From contig NC_019873.2 of the NCBI RefSeq assembly GCF_002234675.1, positions 6,659,158 through 6,723,157 of the forward strand: a DNA stretch of 64,000 bases, given 5' to 3'. The position numbers were made by a program, and so were the translations under genes. Under the pieces are notes generated by a model. The model ran no database searches, was not told the origin of the DNA, and saw only the letters and a program-made list of their open reading frames with translations. The stretch is from Oryzias latipes (taxonomy: Eukaryota; Chordata; Actinopteri; Beloniformes; Adrianichthyidae). Below are positions 61,631-64,000 of this stretch, piece by piece (position 1 is the stretch's first letter; each line of letters opens with the position of its first letter).

Positions 61631-62391
61631 CAGGGGTGTCAAACATATGGCCCGCGGGCCGTATCCGGCCCGCCAGGTGGTTTAGTTCTGTCCACACACG
61701 ACGAGTAAAAATCACAAGTGTTTAGAAAAGAAAGCAAGATTCTAGTCCATTCCTGTGGCTAGTTGTGATTTTTTTACAGAAATAACCGAAATGCGCAATT
61801 CCGCCACTAGGGGGAGCAAAGGAAACACAAAACAGGTGAAACAGCATATCTCTGCACGTGCCAAAAGCGAAACATAACAGCTCTGCGTCTGGGTAAGATA
61901 CACTTTGGTTCCCCATGAGCCTTACCAGTGTTATGTTGCTATAAGTATGACCACTCTAATGACCAAAATGTCGTCATAAAGAAGTGGATTGCCGAGCTTT
62001 CCAGGAAAAATGGACAGAGTTTAATTTGTTCACAGAGCTGAATGCAAAACCTGCATGCTTGGTATGTCATCAACAGGTCGCAGTGTTCAAAATATATAAC
62101 ATTCAGCACCACTATGAGACTCACCATAAAGAAAAGTTTCACTGTGTCAGATGTAAAATTTTCAGTCTGTATAAATTTCAATAGACCAACTTTTTTTTAA
62201 GTGAAACTAATTCTATTTGAGATCCATTGGCCCCAAGTGATTAGGCTACTATGTTGGCCGAGGCATTTTTTCCAATTGAGTAAAAAAACTAAAACAAAGC
62301 TGTTATTTTGCTTTTAAGATACTGGTCCGGCCCTCTTGAGATCAGACGGGTTGAATGTGGCCCCCGAACCAAAATGAGTTTGACACCCCTG
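61631..62391 (+). mobile_element. hAT element remnant with a BED-finger-like frame
   Basis: Ends are CAGGGGTGTCAAACATATGG and TTTGACACCCCTG in inverted orientation, with the flanking CGGCCCGCC/GGTCCGGCCCTC block typical of this hAT group. Target duplication is GATTAGGG (61623-61630) and GATAAGGG (62392-62399). The inside frame at 61984-62184 encodes DCRAFQEKWTEFNLF and a CLVCHQQVAVF...HHYETHHK zinc-finger-like motif, as at the N-terminus of hAT transposases related to GTF2IRD2/ZBED proteins. The catalytic part is missing. Confidence 0.82.
61984..62184 (+). pseudogene. Truncated hAT transposase N-terminus (BED-type zinc finger)
   Basis: A 66-codon frame with FQEKWTEFNLFTELNAKPAC and C-x2-C...H-x4-H spacing of a BED-like finger. 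It ends at a stop with no catalytic domain, so it is a transposon relic. Confidence 0.65.
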
Positions 62392-62399
62392 GATAAGGG

Positions 62400-64000
62400 A
62401 TTCCTAAACCAGTAAAGATCCATTATTCACCTTTTTTGTTTATTGATCATAAAAGGGATTACACTAAGAATCGTGTTTGCATCATAAAAGCTTGTTTTAT
62501 TGTGAGAATTTCAGTCATGGATGTCACATTTTTCTGTCTAAAAGATCCAGTATAAACCATGTGAAGCTCTGTGGTGGACCGAGCAGTATAAGACAAGAAC
62601 AGCAATCAATTTGATCAAAAATATTTACATTTATTTTTTCAAAAACTGTAAATGGGCAAAAATGAGCCCTTAAAAGAGATCAAAGTAACAAAATTAACGT
62701 TGGCAGCGTAGGCAGCCATCACCAGCTCAAAATCATAACCTTCTCAGCTTTGCGCTCATATCCTCTTCCATTTCACCCCCCTTTCCTCCCCTCTTTACAG
62801 TTTTCCACCTCTCTCTTTCCTCTGTAAAAACAATACATACATTAAAGATAAATCATACTAAATAAATCAGATAAAAAACAAACAGGGGTTCATACAGAAG
62901 ATTCATAACCTCTGTTGTAACAGTAAAATAAGTCCAACACAAGAGGCCATCAGCTCTGATGTGTTTGCTCAGCTGTTGGACAGGACAAGTTAAAAAAAGA
63001 ATCATGTTTTATTCACATACATGAGGAGGTTTTAATTTGGTTATTTTGCAAAAATGTAAAATTTCCATTTGCAGAAATAAGCTGTTTTATGTAGTTTTTT
63101 TTAAAGAGGATTCACGTGACTTTTTTTGCTTTGGTTTTTTAAAATAACACTTCCCTCTAGACAGAATTCTGAAATTCACTTGGTTTGCTCTTTTTACTTC
63201 TATTATTTTTGTACGTGGGGGCCATGGGTCATATGTTTTATTGGAGGGGAGTGGGAAGGGTGAAGGCTGGGTTGGGTTTTTACTGTTATGTTGTGTGTTT
63301 TCTGTTTTTAATGTTAAAGCGCTTCAAGCTGCACAAATGCATGAGAAGCGCTGTTTTATAAATAAAGTCTGATTTGATTTGATTTCACAGATTTTCTTTA
63401 CTTGATCTGCAATGTGTAGCAATAATTACTGGTTTAATGTGATCATCTGTTGCAATGATAATCAATGATTTTTACTGTTTCTGTTTACTAAAATGATTTG
63501 CAGACTGAAATGAGTCGCAGACCACCGAACATAACCAGCAACTAATGATGACATCACACTATTTGATTGGCAGTATGTTGGTCCGATGACGTCTACGGTA
63601 GAGATTGCATGGATAAATCCATTGAGGACGAGAAGTCTTGATGTAAACAGGTCAAGCTCTGATCGACACAGGGAGATGATCTTCTAAACGGGCTTTTATT
63701 ATTGTTATGATTATTACTAAGTGCGTTTTTGCTTATAGTTTTTTAAACCTGTGCACCCAGGGCCTTTTTTTGGCTGAGCTGACACAGAAGAAGGGTTAGG
63801 TTTAAGTTAATAGGTTAAAACAACAAGCGAGCTAACAACATTAGCCGTGCTAATAACAGATTTAGCCGTGGATCAACTTAAACTGGAATAACCATCAGCC
63901 TTTGCTTTGTCTGGACCAGACTGGTAACACAATATCAGATGATTGTGTGCACGGTTTGTCAGGACTGTCCCCCCAAAAGCCGTCTCCGCCTGTCCCAAAG
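62400..64000. other. Unassigned sequence at the right edge
   Basis: AT-rich. A non-LTR tail (AGCGCTGTTTTATAAATAAA then TGATT repeats) lies at 63300-63385. No exon recognised. Confidence 0.4.

Overview
The window is animal nuclear DNA, almost certainly from a ray-finned (teleost) fish. Genes are split into short exons by GT-AG introns, intergenic DNA is AT-rich, and most of the remaining sequence is fish-type interspersed repeats: tRNA-derived SINEs, hAT and piggyBac-like non-autonomous DNA transposons, and non-LTR tails ending in ATAAA-rich repeats. The repeat spectrum recalls medaka-like genomes, but the species call is inference only.

Three protein-coding genes are supported. (1) The last coding exon of a TTC7 gene (probably ttc7a) lies on the + strand at 10184-10402; its upstream exons are not visible and probably lie left of the window. 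(2) A complete calmodulin gene (probably calm2) lies on the - strand, coding from 32283 down to 29892 in six exons, and is tail-to-tail with TTC7. The TTC7-calmodulin pair is a conserved vertebrate neighbourhood. (3) A large transmembrane gene of the mucin-4-related class lies on the - strand at about 60359-40059. I reconstruct 25 coding exons that keep frame throughout and encode about 2550 residues: signal peptide, 34 EGF-like domains, NIDO, AMOP, a von Willebrand D-like region, a beta-sandwich-like region, further EGF modules, one membrane span and a very short cytoplasmic tail. In place of the Ser/Thr-rich mucin region of MUC4 it carries an array of calcium-binding EGF modules, 33 of which sit in only two giant exons (2079 and 1989 bp).

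Region by region: 1-10 kb is repeats and unassigned sequence (possible TTC7 intron); 10.2-10.4 kb is the TTC7 terminus; 10.4-29.3 kb is a repeat-rich intergenic interval with most of the piggyBac-like MITE copies; 29.3-32.5 kb is calmodulin; 32.5-40 kb is intergenic with a hAT element; 40-60.4 kb is the mucin-4-like gene, whose introns hold many repeats; 60.4-64 kb is its upstream flank with a hAT element carrying a decayed BED-finger-like reading frame.

The most interesting content is the EGF-expanded mucin-4-like gene (domain architecture, giant EGF exons, an altered GDPH site, a probable GC-AG first intron), a family of about twelve TTAA-flanked piggyBac-like MITEs, and an unclassified repeat whose copies preserve a short acidic peptide-like segment. 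I saw no convincing new enzymatic or defence system.
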